NCBI RefSeq assembly: GCF_020866905.1 | Contig: NZ_JAIVCC010000002.1 | Location: 186,001 to 250,000 of the forward strand | Reading direction: 5' to 3' | DNA from: Salinimicrobium sediminilitoris | GTDB lineage: Bacteria > Bacteroidota > Bacteroidia > Flavobacteriales > Flavobacteriaceae | Length of the DNA: 64,000 nt | Translations under genes and position numbers: made by a program | Notes under the pieces: model-generated | The model's input: the letters and a program-made list of their open reading frames with translations, nothing else | What the model was told of the DNA's origin: nothing | Database searches by the model: none | Part shown: positions 18,668 through 25,710 of the stretch, piece after piece | How the letters are laid out: every line of letters begins with the position of its first letter | Position numbering within the stretch: position 1 is the first letter of the stretch

Positions 18668-19635
18668 AAGTAGGTTTTCTGTTTTGTGTAACAATTGAAC
18701 TTTGGGAATTCTAGTGTTACTCATTTTTTTTAGTGTTTTGATAGCGTAAGGTTTTAGTTAAATACAATGCTTTTAAAAACAAAATAAAATCTTAATATCG
18801 ATATGATGCTTTTACACCTTGTAATAACTATGCCAAAAAAAGGTTAAATAGTAATTTAACTATTTAAGGAAAATTCGAAATGAGAGCATAGAGTTTTTTT
18901 ACATTTTACAAAAAGTTTTAGTGTTAATATTTGTTTTTAAAACTTTAGAACCTGATCAGATCTAACTTAGGTAAAAATAAAAATTTTAATTCTTTTAAGA
19001 TAACTTTAATAAACTTTAACACTCTGAATTTTAATTATATAGGAAAATTCTTACGAGATAATTATTTTCAGAAAATTAATTTTTAAAGCCTTGACAAAAT
19101 AAGTGAGATTATCAACTATTGATTTTTGGTAAAGCCGTTGCCCGTAACAAATTCCTAGACTTTTCGTCAATTGCAATTCTTGAATTGGTAGATATAAAAA
19201 TCCAAACTTAAAAATACTCCCGGACTAGGTTTATTTAAATCTATGCATAAGAGTAAAAAATACTCTTGTTAATAATTGGATTTGCTAATTGTGCAGGATT
19301 GTCAAAACCGAAGTTCTGCAGAGGAAAATAAAGCCATTTACCGGATCCATAACCCTGAAAATGATTTTTTAGGGCTCCTCTATTTCTAAACAAGTTTTAT
19401 TTGCCATTGTAATTATTAAACGGACAATAATCTTTAGATATATCTTTTCAAATAACATGAACTTAAAAGCGCGTCTTCTCATGCTTCAGCTCTAACAATT
19501 ATATTTTTTAGCGAAGATGCAATTTGGTGCTACTTATTAAAAATATTTCCCGGTCTTATGAAGCTTTTAATCTATTTTTTTTATTCTATAGTGTTTTTAA
19601 AGCGGCAGGCTTCGGAGTATTTAATTTTCGGGTAT
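18668..19635. other. about 970 bases of AT-rich DNA without a convincing gene
   Basis: All frames are broken. The part next to the astacin gene should hold its promoter, but no exact TAnnTTTG was found. A small hairpin AAGAGTA/TACTCTT lies near 19249-19267. One short frame, about 19277-19390 on the plus strand, lacks an ATG and was not accepted. This is the longest gene-free stretch in the window; it could be a decayed gene or an island junction. Confidence 0.5.
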
Positions 19636-19665
19636 AAAAAAAGGGCAACTTTCCAGTTGCCCTTT
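19636..19665 (-). terminator. intrinsic terminator of lipoprotein paralogue 2
   Basis: AAAGGGCAACT (19640-19650) pairs with AGTTGCCCTTT (19655-19665) across a TTCC loop, followed on the minus strand by T7. It lies 22 bases past the stop at 19688. Confidence 0.87.
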
Positions 19666-19687
19666 CCCTGTTTTCTATAGAATAGAT

Positions 19688-21040
19688 CTACAGATCGTAA
19701 CAATTAATCGTTTCGACTTTTATATAAAATGGATATGAATAATTGAAGCCGTCAAAAGTCATGGAAATTTCGCCATACTCATTCACAACGTTAGCACATT
19801 GAGTTTCCCAACAGGTTGTATTCATTGCGCCTCCTGAATTTGGCCTTACCTCTACTGCGTAAGCCGACATTCTATCGCTATCTCCGTAAGGAGTGTCTAA
19901 AATCAACCTGATCTCGTCATTATTGATCAACGACGCATCTACAGCACCTAATTCAACTTCATCCATTCCTATTAAAGCTAAAAGATCGATATCTGTCGCG
20001 CTGTCAATTCTTACCCAACCTTCTTCAGAATCTTCAAGGTAAGTAAACTTACAATTTTCACTTAAAGGATTTTCTAGATTAAGTTCGCATCTAACATTTG
20101 TATCACAAACATCACCTGGACCTCCGCCACAATTAATTCTAATGTGGTTATAGGCAGGGATAAATAGCTCCTGACCGTCAATATCGGCTTGAGTAAATGT
20201 AAATTGATGAACGTCGGAAGGATCAGCAGTATAGTCAAGATCGGGATGGTTAAGCACCGTTACTCTCGCGTAAAAAGTATCGTCACCTAAATCTGGTAGT
20301 GCAATACAAAGTACAGAAGCTGCGGGCCAACCTGTGGTTGCTTGAGTAATAGTGTTTGTATTATTGGATAACACTACAGGTGTACCATCATACTCATCCG
20401 ACCAAACTTCAACTTGGAAGTATGCCGGATATTCACGCCCGGTACCGTCATCACAGTAATTAACGAATATACAGTAGCTGTTTTCCACTTCAATAACATC
20501 AAAGTCAAAGAAAGGATATCCATAAGCTGCTTCTTCCCTGGCATAATAACATAGAACATCAACATCAATGTACGGCTTGGTTCCGGCCACAAGATCAACT
20601 CTAAGTGGAAGTGCATCGTCTACTTCTGTTTCAAAGGCTCCCCCTTCGCGTGGAGCAACCCAAAGCACCTGGTCGTTTGCATCATATACTGCAAAATGCA
20701 GCAGATAATAAGTACCGGCAGGAAGGGCCAGATCTTCAGAATATGCAGTTTCCCATGATCCGTTGTTATTGATAAGTCCTACCTTGTAAAGGTCATAAGT
20801 ACCCATTTCTGCATTCATGTTTGTAGATCCACCTAACATAACATAGGCTGGTTCTACTCCATCTCTACATTCAGCATCTGCTTGCTTATTCTGTTCATTA
20901 AACGAATTAAGTAAAGCTCCAAATGTTACTTGTACTGTTTCAGAATCATCAGTATTAACTTTTGTTTCTTCTGTACTACAAGAAGTAAATATCAATGTTA
21001 GAGCAAACATTGAGAATATTAAGTATCTAATTCTTTTCAT
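19688..21040 (-). CDS. surface lipoprotein, paralogue 2
   Basis: A 450-residue member of the local family. The start at 21040 is preferred because it begins the lipoprotein signal (MKRIRYLIFSMFALTLIFTSC); the frame extends to 21103 but adds no signal-like sequence. The Cys is followed by STEE, a weaker version of the K-(D/E)2 export signal in its relatives. Residues about 30-310 are the shared module (LTFGALLNSFNEQNKQA, VLWVAPREGG, GTKPYIDVDVLCYYAREE). The last ~130 residues (from about CDTNVRCELNLENPL) are unlike the tails of the other three copies, rich in Cys and acidic residues, and were not recognised. Function unknown. Confidence 0.72.
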   Translation of the reverse strand: MKRIRYLIFSMFALTLIFTSCSTEETKVNTDDSETVQVTFGALLNSFNEQNKQADAECRDGVEPAYVMLGGSTNMNAEMGTYDLYKVGLINNNGSWETAYSEDLALPAGTYYLLHFAVYDANDQVLWVAPREGGAFETEVDDALPLRVDLVAGTKPYIDVDVLCYYAREEAAYGYPFFDFDVIEVENSYCIFVNYCDDGTGREYPAYFQVEVWSDEYDGTPVVLSNNTNTITQATTGWPAASVLCIALPDLGDDTFYARVTVLNHPDLDYTADPSDVHQFTFTQADIDGQELFIPAYNHIRINCGGGPGDVCDTNVRCELNLENPLSENCKFTYLEDSEEGWVRIDSATDIDLLALIGMDEVELGAVDASLINNDEIRLILDTPYGDSDRMSAYAVEVRPNSGGAMNTTCWETQCANVVNEYGEISMTFDGFNYSYPFYIKVETINCYDL

Positions 21041-21117
21041 AATAGATTGTTTTAAAAATAAGTTTGTTGATAAGAAATTTGGCTTAAAAAATAGCATTTT
21101 CAACTACACGTTGATAT

Positions 21118-21149
21118 TGAAAGCCGTCTACTAAAGCAGACGGCTTTCA
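21118..21149 (-). terminator. hairpin between paralogues 3 and 2
   Basis: TGAAAGCCGTCT (21118-21129) pairs perfectly with AGACGGCTTTCA (21138-21149) over an 8-base loop, 35 bases past the stop at 21184. No clean T run follows, so it may be a weak terminator or a processing site. Confidence 0.55.
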
Positions 21150-21183
21150 GAATTCTAAACTGTTTTAAAAGAACTTTTGAATA

Positions 21184-22503
21184 TTAGTCTACACCATTAA
21201 AACAGATGTTTGCATCGAACTCAACAGCCACGGGGAAGTTAATTCCATCAACAACCACATTCTCATCGACCATATAAGTCACAAGGAAATCATTCTCCTC
21301 TATATTCTGAACACAGATATCTGTATTAACAAAATCGGGTAAAGAGATTTCAACATCAGTCGCAGTCCAACCTTCATAGAGATCAATAGAAGCATCCATG
21401 CTGTAAGCTCCGGCTGACTCAAGATCAAAAGTTATTACTCCCACTTGTTCATTATTATACATTAATGGATAGAACGGATCAGTGTTAACTGGGAAACCTT
21501 CAATACTTACGGTTTCAGCAAAAGATAAAGTCACACATCCGTCTACCGGTGCAGGGATACATCCTGTTGGAGGAGGAGTATCTCCATCACAACCAATTCT
21601 GAAATGTTGATAACCTGGAGTTCCAGCCTCAATATCATCCAGATCAGCCTGAGAAATTCTGAATTCATGAACATCTCCAGCTTCAGGAGTATATGCCTGT
21701 CCATCATCTAAAACAGTTACTCTTGCATAAAGATCTTCTCCTACAATTTCAGGTAAAGCAACACATAGTACTGAAGCAGCTGGCCAGTCTCCAGTCATAT
21801 CAACTTCATTCATTCCAGTAGTTACTAGTTCAGAACCTCCAAATCCATCAGACCAGATATCAAGTCTAAAATGAGCTGGATACTCTCTTCCTGTAGCACC
21901 TTCACCAACGAGGTCACAGTAATTAACGAATACACAATAGCTATTTTCAACTTCTATAACGTCAAAGTCAAAGAAAGGATAACCATAGGCTACTTCTTCT
22001 CTGGCAAAATAGCAAAGAACATCCACATCAATATAAGGTTTTGTTCCAGCTGCCAATTCAATTGTCAAAGGAAGAGCATCATCTACCTCAGAGGCAAAAG
22101 CGCCCCCTTCACGTGGAGCTACCCAAAGCACCTCATCACTTGCGTCATAGACTGCAAAATGTTGTAAATAATAAGTGCCTGCAGGAACGGCTAGATCTTC
22201 AGAATAAACTGTTTCCCAGGATCCATTGTTGTTAACAAGATCTACCTGAATAAGATCATAATCGTCCATTCCGGCATCTTCTTCGGTAGACCATCCTAAC
22301 ATAACATATGCAGGTACCGCCTCTGAATCACATTCGTAACTGGCCTGTTTATTTTGTTGATTAAAAGAGTTCAACAGTGCACCAAAAGTTAATTGTACTG
22401 TTTCAGGATCATCAGAGATTACTCCAGCTTCCTCTTTACTACACGAGGTAAAGATCATCGCAAAAACTGCCAACCAGGCAATTGAAATTTTAAAATTTTT
22501 CAT
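21184..22503 (-). CDS. surface lipoprotein, paralogue 3
   Basis: A 439-residue lipoprotein, nearly identical to paralogue 1 over the first ~200 residues (MKNFK.S.AWLAVFAMIFTSCSKEEAG, then YVMLGWSTEEDA). Cys followed by SKEE fits the surface export signal. The shared module runs to about residue 305. Its own tail of ~125 residues (from CIPAPVDGCVTLSFAETV to CFNGVD) is beta-rich with several Cys and matches neither neighbour; it was not recognised. Near-identity to paralogue 1 in the N-module but not in the tail suggests recent duplication with tail exchange. No enzyme motif seen. Confidence 0.73.
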   Translation of the reverse strand: MKNFKISIAWLAVFAMIFTSCSKEEAGVISDDPETVQLTFGALLNSFNQQNKQASYECDSEAVPAYVMLGWSTEEDAGMDDYDLIQVDLVNNNGSWETVYSEDLAVPAGTYYLQHFAVYDASDEVLWVAPREGGAFASEVDDALPLTIELAAGTKPYIDVDVLCYFAREEVAYGYPFFDFDVIEVENSYCVFVNYCDLVGEGATGREYPAHFRLDIWSDGFGGSELVTTGMNEVDMTGDWPAASVLCVALPEIVGEDLYARVTVLDDGQAYTPEAGDVHEFRISQADLDDIEAGTPGYQHFRIGCDGDTPPPTGCIPAPVDGCVTLSFAETVSIEGFPVNTDPFYPLMYNNEQVGVITFDLESAGAYSMDASIDLYEGWTATDVEISLPDFVNTDICVQNIEENDFLVTYMVDENVVVDGINFPVAVEFDANICFNGVD

Positions 22504-22533
22504 AATAAATTGAGTTTTAATTAATAATTAGAA

Positions 22534-22546
22534 TGGTTAATAAATA
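22534..22546 (-). promoter_or_regulatory. shared upstream 13-mer of the lipoprotein genes
   Basis: TGGTTAATAAATA lies 31 bases before the start of paralogue 3. The same 13 bases occur upstream of paralogue 1 (17111-17123) and paralogue 4 (24247-24259). Likely part of a common promoter or leader. Confidence 0.45.
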
Positions 22547-22577
22547 CTAGACCTTGTAAAAGGCATTGTTGTAAATA

Positions 22578-22606
22578 CCGTCCCGGTCCCCCGGGACGGA
22601 TTTTTT
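22578..22606. terminator. GC-rich hairpin between paralogues 4 and 3
   Basis: CCGTCCCGG (22578-22586) pairs with CCGGGACGG (22591-22599) over a TCCC loop. The longer T run (22601-22606) is on the plus-strand side, but the element sits just after the stop of paralogue 4, so it probably ends minus-strand transcripts. Confidence 0.6.
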
Positions 22607-22617
22607 AGATATAAAAA

Positions 22618-24213
22618 TTAATCTGCTTCAGGACCGCATACTTCTGCGTGTACGATCAGGTAATAAGGCCCCTCTCCTACGAGGTTAAAAGTGTCGGTAC
22701 CCAAGTCAAATTGACCGGGAGCTCTGCTTTCTGGCCATGAATCATTTGAAAACCAAATATGTGATTCATTCATGGTAACCCCAGTGTTAAGATCAAAAGT
22801 CACATTCAATGATTCACCTACAACAGTGACGATAATAGAGCCTGCTTCCCATGCCTTTTCAATGTCATTTTGACCAGCACCTGCATACAATGGGAAGATC
22901 CACACTCCATCTCCTTCAAAATATTCATCCTCGAACTCATCGAAATCTATTTCAAGTCCCCAGCCCCAGTTGTTTCCTGGATAATTAAGACTGTTAAGTT
23001 CAACATCACCAAACATGAAGGCTGTATCACATCCACCTGGTACATTACACTCATCGTTAGGATCATATGGACATGGATCACAAACATCACCTACTCCGTC
23101 TTCATCAGAATCCAATTGATCCTCGTTGTCATCATTAGGACAGTTGTCACAAGCATCTCCGTGACTGTCTCCATCTGAATTGGTTTGATCGGGATTATAC
23201 ACATTAGGACAGTTGTCAGTATCATTGGGTATATCATCATCATCATCATCACCTGGAGGAGGAACTTGACCACACTCAAATCGAATATGTCTATATGCTG
23301 GAACCATTAATTCCTGATTCTCGATATCATCCTGAGTAAAGGTGAATTCGTAATAATCAACTTCAGAATTCGACACGTACGGGAGTAACTCATGATCACG
23401 AACAGTTACCCTTGCATAATATGTATCGTCACCAAGATCTGGTAAGGCAAGGCACAACACAGAAGCAGCAGGGTTATTACCCGACATTGTTATAGTATTC
23501 ATATAATTGCTTAGTGTAACCTCTGTTCCATCAAATTCATCAGACCATACCTCTACAGAGAAATGAGCAGGATAGTCACGACCGGTTTCATCCCAGCAAT
23601 AATTCACGAATATACAGTAGCTATTTTCCACTTCAACAACATCAAAGTCAAAGAAAGGATAGCCATAGGCTTCTTCACTTCTGGGAATAAAGCACAATAC
23701 ATCTACAGAAATATAAGGTTTAGTTCCGGCTGCAAGTGAAATAAGCTGTGGCAAAGGATTGTCTACATAATCCTCGAATGCGCCTCCCACTCTGGGCGCA
23801 ACCCACAAAACCTGATTATCTTCTGAATAAACTATAAAATGCTGAAGGTGATAATCACCGGCAGGTAAAGCTAATAGATCAGAATATTCGGTTTCCCAAT
23901 TCCCTCCATTATTTTTAAGATCTACCTGGATTAAATCGTCACCATCACCAGGATCTCCATCATCTATAAAGTTAACGCTATCGGGATCATCTCCCTCTGT
24001 AATTCCTACCAGTACATAACCTGGTGTACCATCAGTACAAACTCCGGGCTCTGCCTGCTTATTTTGATCATTAAAATCATTTAATAAAGAGCCAAAGGTC
24101 AATTGAATTTTGTCCTGATCCCCTGTAATGGAGTCGGATTCCTCTTTACTACACGAAGTAAAGATTAATGCCAGCACAGCCAGCCATGCCATTGATAATT
24201 TAAGGTGTTTCAT
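22618..24213 (-). CDS. surface lipoprotein, paralogue 4, with TSP3 calcium-binding repeats
   Basis: A 531-residue lipoprotein with signal ending FTSC followed by SKEES, fitting the surface export signal. The N-terminal ~310 residues are a diverged copy of the local module (LTFGSLLNDFNDQNKQA, VLWVAPRVGG, GTKPYISVDVLCF). About 325-385 is a run of thrombospondin type 3 repeats (DDDDDDIPNDTDNCP, DSDGD/NSDGDSHGDACDNCP, DSDEDGVGDVCDPCP), whose Asp-rich loops bind calcium and usually act as a stalk. The ~140-residue tail (CDTAFMFGDVELNSLNYPG onward) has Trp-Gly-rich beta strands and was not recognised. It is the first lipoprotein gene after the LuxR-type regulator, 170 bases away. Confidence 0.75.
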   Translation of the reverse strand: MKHLKLSMAWLAVLALIFTSCSKEESDSITGDQDKIQLTFGSLLNDFNDQNKQAEPGVCTDGTPGYVLVGITEGDDPDSVNFIDDGDPGDGDDLIQVDLKNNGGNWETEYSDLLALPAGDYHLQHFIVYSEDNQVLWVAPRVGGAFEDYVDNPLPQLISLAAGTKPYISVDVLCFIPRSEEAYGYPFFDFDVVEVENSYCIFVNYCWDETGRDYPAHFSVEVWSDEFDGTEVTLSNYMNTITMSGNNPAASVLCLALPDLGDDTYYARVTVRDHELLPYVSNSEVDYYEFTFTQDDIENQELMVPAYRHIRFECGQVPPPGDDDDDDIPNDTDNCPNVYNPDQTNSDGDSHGDACDNCPNDDNEDQLDSDEDGVGDVCDPCPYDPNDECNVPGGCDTAFMFGDVELNSLNYPGNNWGWGLEIDFDEFEDEYFEGDGVWIFPLYAGAGQNDIEKAWEAGSIIVTVVGESLNVTFDLNTGVTMNESHIWFSNDSWPESRAPGQFDLGTDTFNLVGEGPYYLIVHAEVCGPEAD

Positions 24214-24246
24214 AATTAAAAGGTTTTTGATTAATGAAATTTAGAA

Positions 24247-24259
24247 TGGTTAATAAATA
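24247..24259 (-). promoter_or_regulatory. shared upstream 13-mer, paralogue 4
   Basis: TGGTTAATAAATA, 34 bases before the start of paralogue 4; the same sequence stands before paralogues 1 and 3. Confidence 0.45.
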
Positions 24260-24289
24260 TAGTCTCAAGTATGAACTTGCTTAATTATA

Positions 24290-24320
24290 GGGGGGAGTAA
24301 TGGGGGGGAGAGTGTTAACA
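24290..24320. promoter_or_regulatory. G-rich block upstream of paralogue 4
   Basis: G6-AGTAA-T-G7-AGAGTGTTAACA. It aligns with the block at 17270-17300 upstream of paralogue 1 (G7-AGTAA, then GGGAG and GTTACA). Two similar G-tract blocks before two paralogues suggest a shared binding site or a slippage-prone switch. Confidence 0.4.
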
Positions 24321-24362
24321 GAATTCCTGTTAAATGTAGGATTTATCTGAACCTAAAGCAAT

Positions 24363-24381
24363 GGGGGAAAACCCTACTTTT
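24363..24381. promoter_or_regulatory. CCCTACTT motif upstream of paralogue 4
   Basis: GGGGGAAAACCCTACTTTT, just past the stop of the regulator gene. It resembles 17359-17375 upstream of paralogue 1 and 25387-25404 upstream of the regulator. Candidate operator of that regulator. Confidence 0.4.
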
Positions 24382-24383
24382 AT

Positions 24384-25382
24384 TCAAATTTCTATCATTT
24401 TATGGTTTAGAGCATAAATTATACTTTCTAATATAGTTCCTGAATGTGTGCGCCGTATTATGTTAGCCCGATGTTTCTCAATCGTCTTTGCAGAGATGCA
24501 CAAAGCCTCAGAAATTTCTTTCGTTTTATAACCTTTACATAATAAAGCAATAATTTCCTTTTCCCTCTTTGTAAAATACTGCTCTTCCTGATTACAGTAA
24601 TTGGAAAAATACTTTTCTGTCTCGGGAGAACTGGAGCCTACCTCTTCTTTAAGAGGAAAATCATTCCCGGTAAAATTGATCATCATGATCATTTGTCCAC
24701 CAAGATTTTTATCAAGTTTTGAAAAAGTTATTTTAGCTTCCCTTATTTTTTCATTCATAATAAGAGAAGTTTTAGTAGTAGCTTTCATGTGTTTGCCTCT
24801 ACAAAATTTCCTGAGAGTCTCTTTAACCTTACTCTTATTTCTTTCAACTACCAGATCTGTTAGAGTAATTTCTTGTTTTCCTGTAATAAAAAAGTCTTTC
24901 CTAAAGGTATCATTCATGGCCACAACTTTTTCATCCTGTAAAAGTATTACTGGATATTCCAGCAGGTTAAAAAGCCCCATAAAAGAATCTTTCCAGTAAT
25001 TGGTAAGGCAACCTCTAATTTTTACTGCTTCCTCTATCTCCTTTACAATAGAACGATAACAACCTTTGTCATAGATAATTTCATCTACGGTATCTTTAAA
25101 ATTCTGATCTAAAAATCTCTTATTTTCCTGGTCTCCTAATAGAAAAAGAAAACTTTTATTAAGAAAATGGGTAGATTTAAAATTGCTGAGGTTTTTAAGA
25201 CTTTCAAGCCCCAGAGAAGAATAATCAACCAGGATAATATCTGGAAGCATATTAAGAGCTATAGAATAGCCGCCATGAATATTGTTCACTTGAGAAATAC
25301 TAAAGGAACAGTTTACTTCTTTTTCAAAATTATCGGCTAGATCCCGGTTTTTAGTAATTAGTAATAGTAATTTATTTTCCAT
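24384..25382 (-). CDS. LuxR-family transcriptional regulator with receiver-like and PAS-like domains
   Basis: A 332-residue cytoplasmic regulator. The C-terminus (about 265-325) is a clear LuxR/FixJ helix-turn-helix: TKREKEIIALLCKGYKTKEI followed by SAKTIEKHRANIIRR. Residues 1-120 have the fold pattern of a response-regulator receiver, with ILVDYSS holding the Asp near 54, but the acidic pocket and the conserved Lys are not obvious, so it may be a pseudo-receiver. About 135-240 resembles a PAS sensor (LLEYPVILLQDEKVVAMND). No histidine kinase lies beside it. It heads the lipoprotein island on the same strand, making it the natural candidate regulator of those genes. Confidence 0.8.
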   Translation of the reverse strand: MENKLLLLITKNRDLADNFEKEVNCSFSISQVNNIHGGYSIALNMLPDIILVDYSSLGLESLKNLSNFKSTHFLNKSFLFLLGDQENKRFLDQNFKDTVDEIIYDKGCYRSIVKEIEEAVKIRGCLTNYWKDSFMGLFNLLEYPVILLQDEKVVAMNDTFRKDFFITGKQEITLTDLVVERNKSKVKETLRKFCRGKHMKATTKTSLIMNEKIREAKITFSKLDKNLGGQMIMMINFTGNDFPLKEEVGSSSPETEKYFSNYCNQEEQYFTKREKEIIALLCKGYKTKEISEALCISAKTIEKHRANIIRRTHSGTILESIIYALNHKMIEI

Positions 25383-25386
25383 ATTG

Positions 25387-25404
25387 CCATTCCCCCTACT
25401 TTTG
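25387..25404 (-). promoter_or_regulatory. CCCTACTT motif just upstream of the regulator
   Basis: CCATTCCCCCTACTTTTG lies 4 bases before the regulator's ATG. Its CCCTACTT core (25394-25401) is shared with the motifs at 17366-17373 and 24372-24379, which would fit autoregulation. The rest of the 25405-25683 spacer is AT-rich with no gene. Confidence 0.4.
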
Positions 25405-25683
25405 ACAGTATTTTAATTTATTTAAAGCAAATAATATTATACATCTTCATTAGTAAAGATATGGAAGCTACTTCAAAATAAATCCCAAAACTATGTAGTA
25501 ATAATCTGACTTTTAATAAGTTAAAACATTAATATTCCTACATTTCAGGTTTTCATTAACACTAATTTTTACTTTTAAAAGCTAATTTTAAGAAATAATT
25601 AATCAGAAAAAATTTATGTTTTACTGATGTTGTGGGAGAGATTATCCTGATTCCATCTTCTTTCCTAATAACTGCAGTTTCAG

Positions 25684-25691
25684 TACCTTTG
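25684..25691 (+). promoter_or_regulatory. -7 promoter box of uvrA
   Basis: TACCTTTG matches TAnnTTTG and lies 19 bases before the ATG at 25711. Confidence 0.55.
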
Positions 25692-25710
25692 CACCTTGCA
25701 AAAAAATTTC

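Noticed and set aside
18668-18724. N-terminal extension of the astacin gene
   Set aside because: Would place 19 residues before a complete lipoprotein signal; the Met at 18667 is the better start.
19277-19390. Short plus-strand frame in the gene-free stretch
   Set aside because: No ATG start, no promoter box and no recognised family; kept only as part of the spacer description.
22618-24213. Possible adhesin with a type IX secretion C-terminal domain
   Set aside because: No conserved C-terminal sorting segment seen; a lipoprotein signal with the surface export residues explains the location better.
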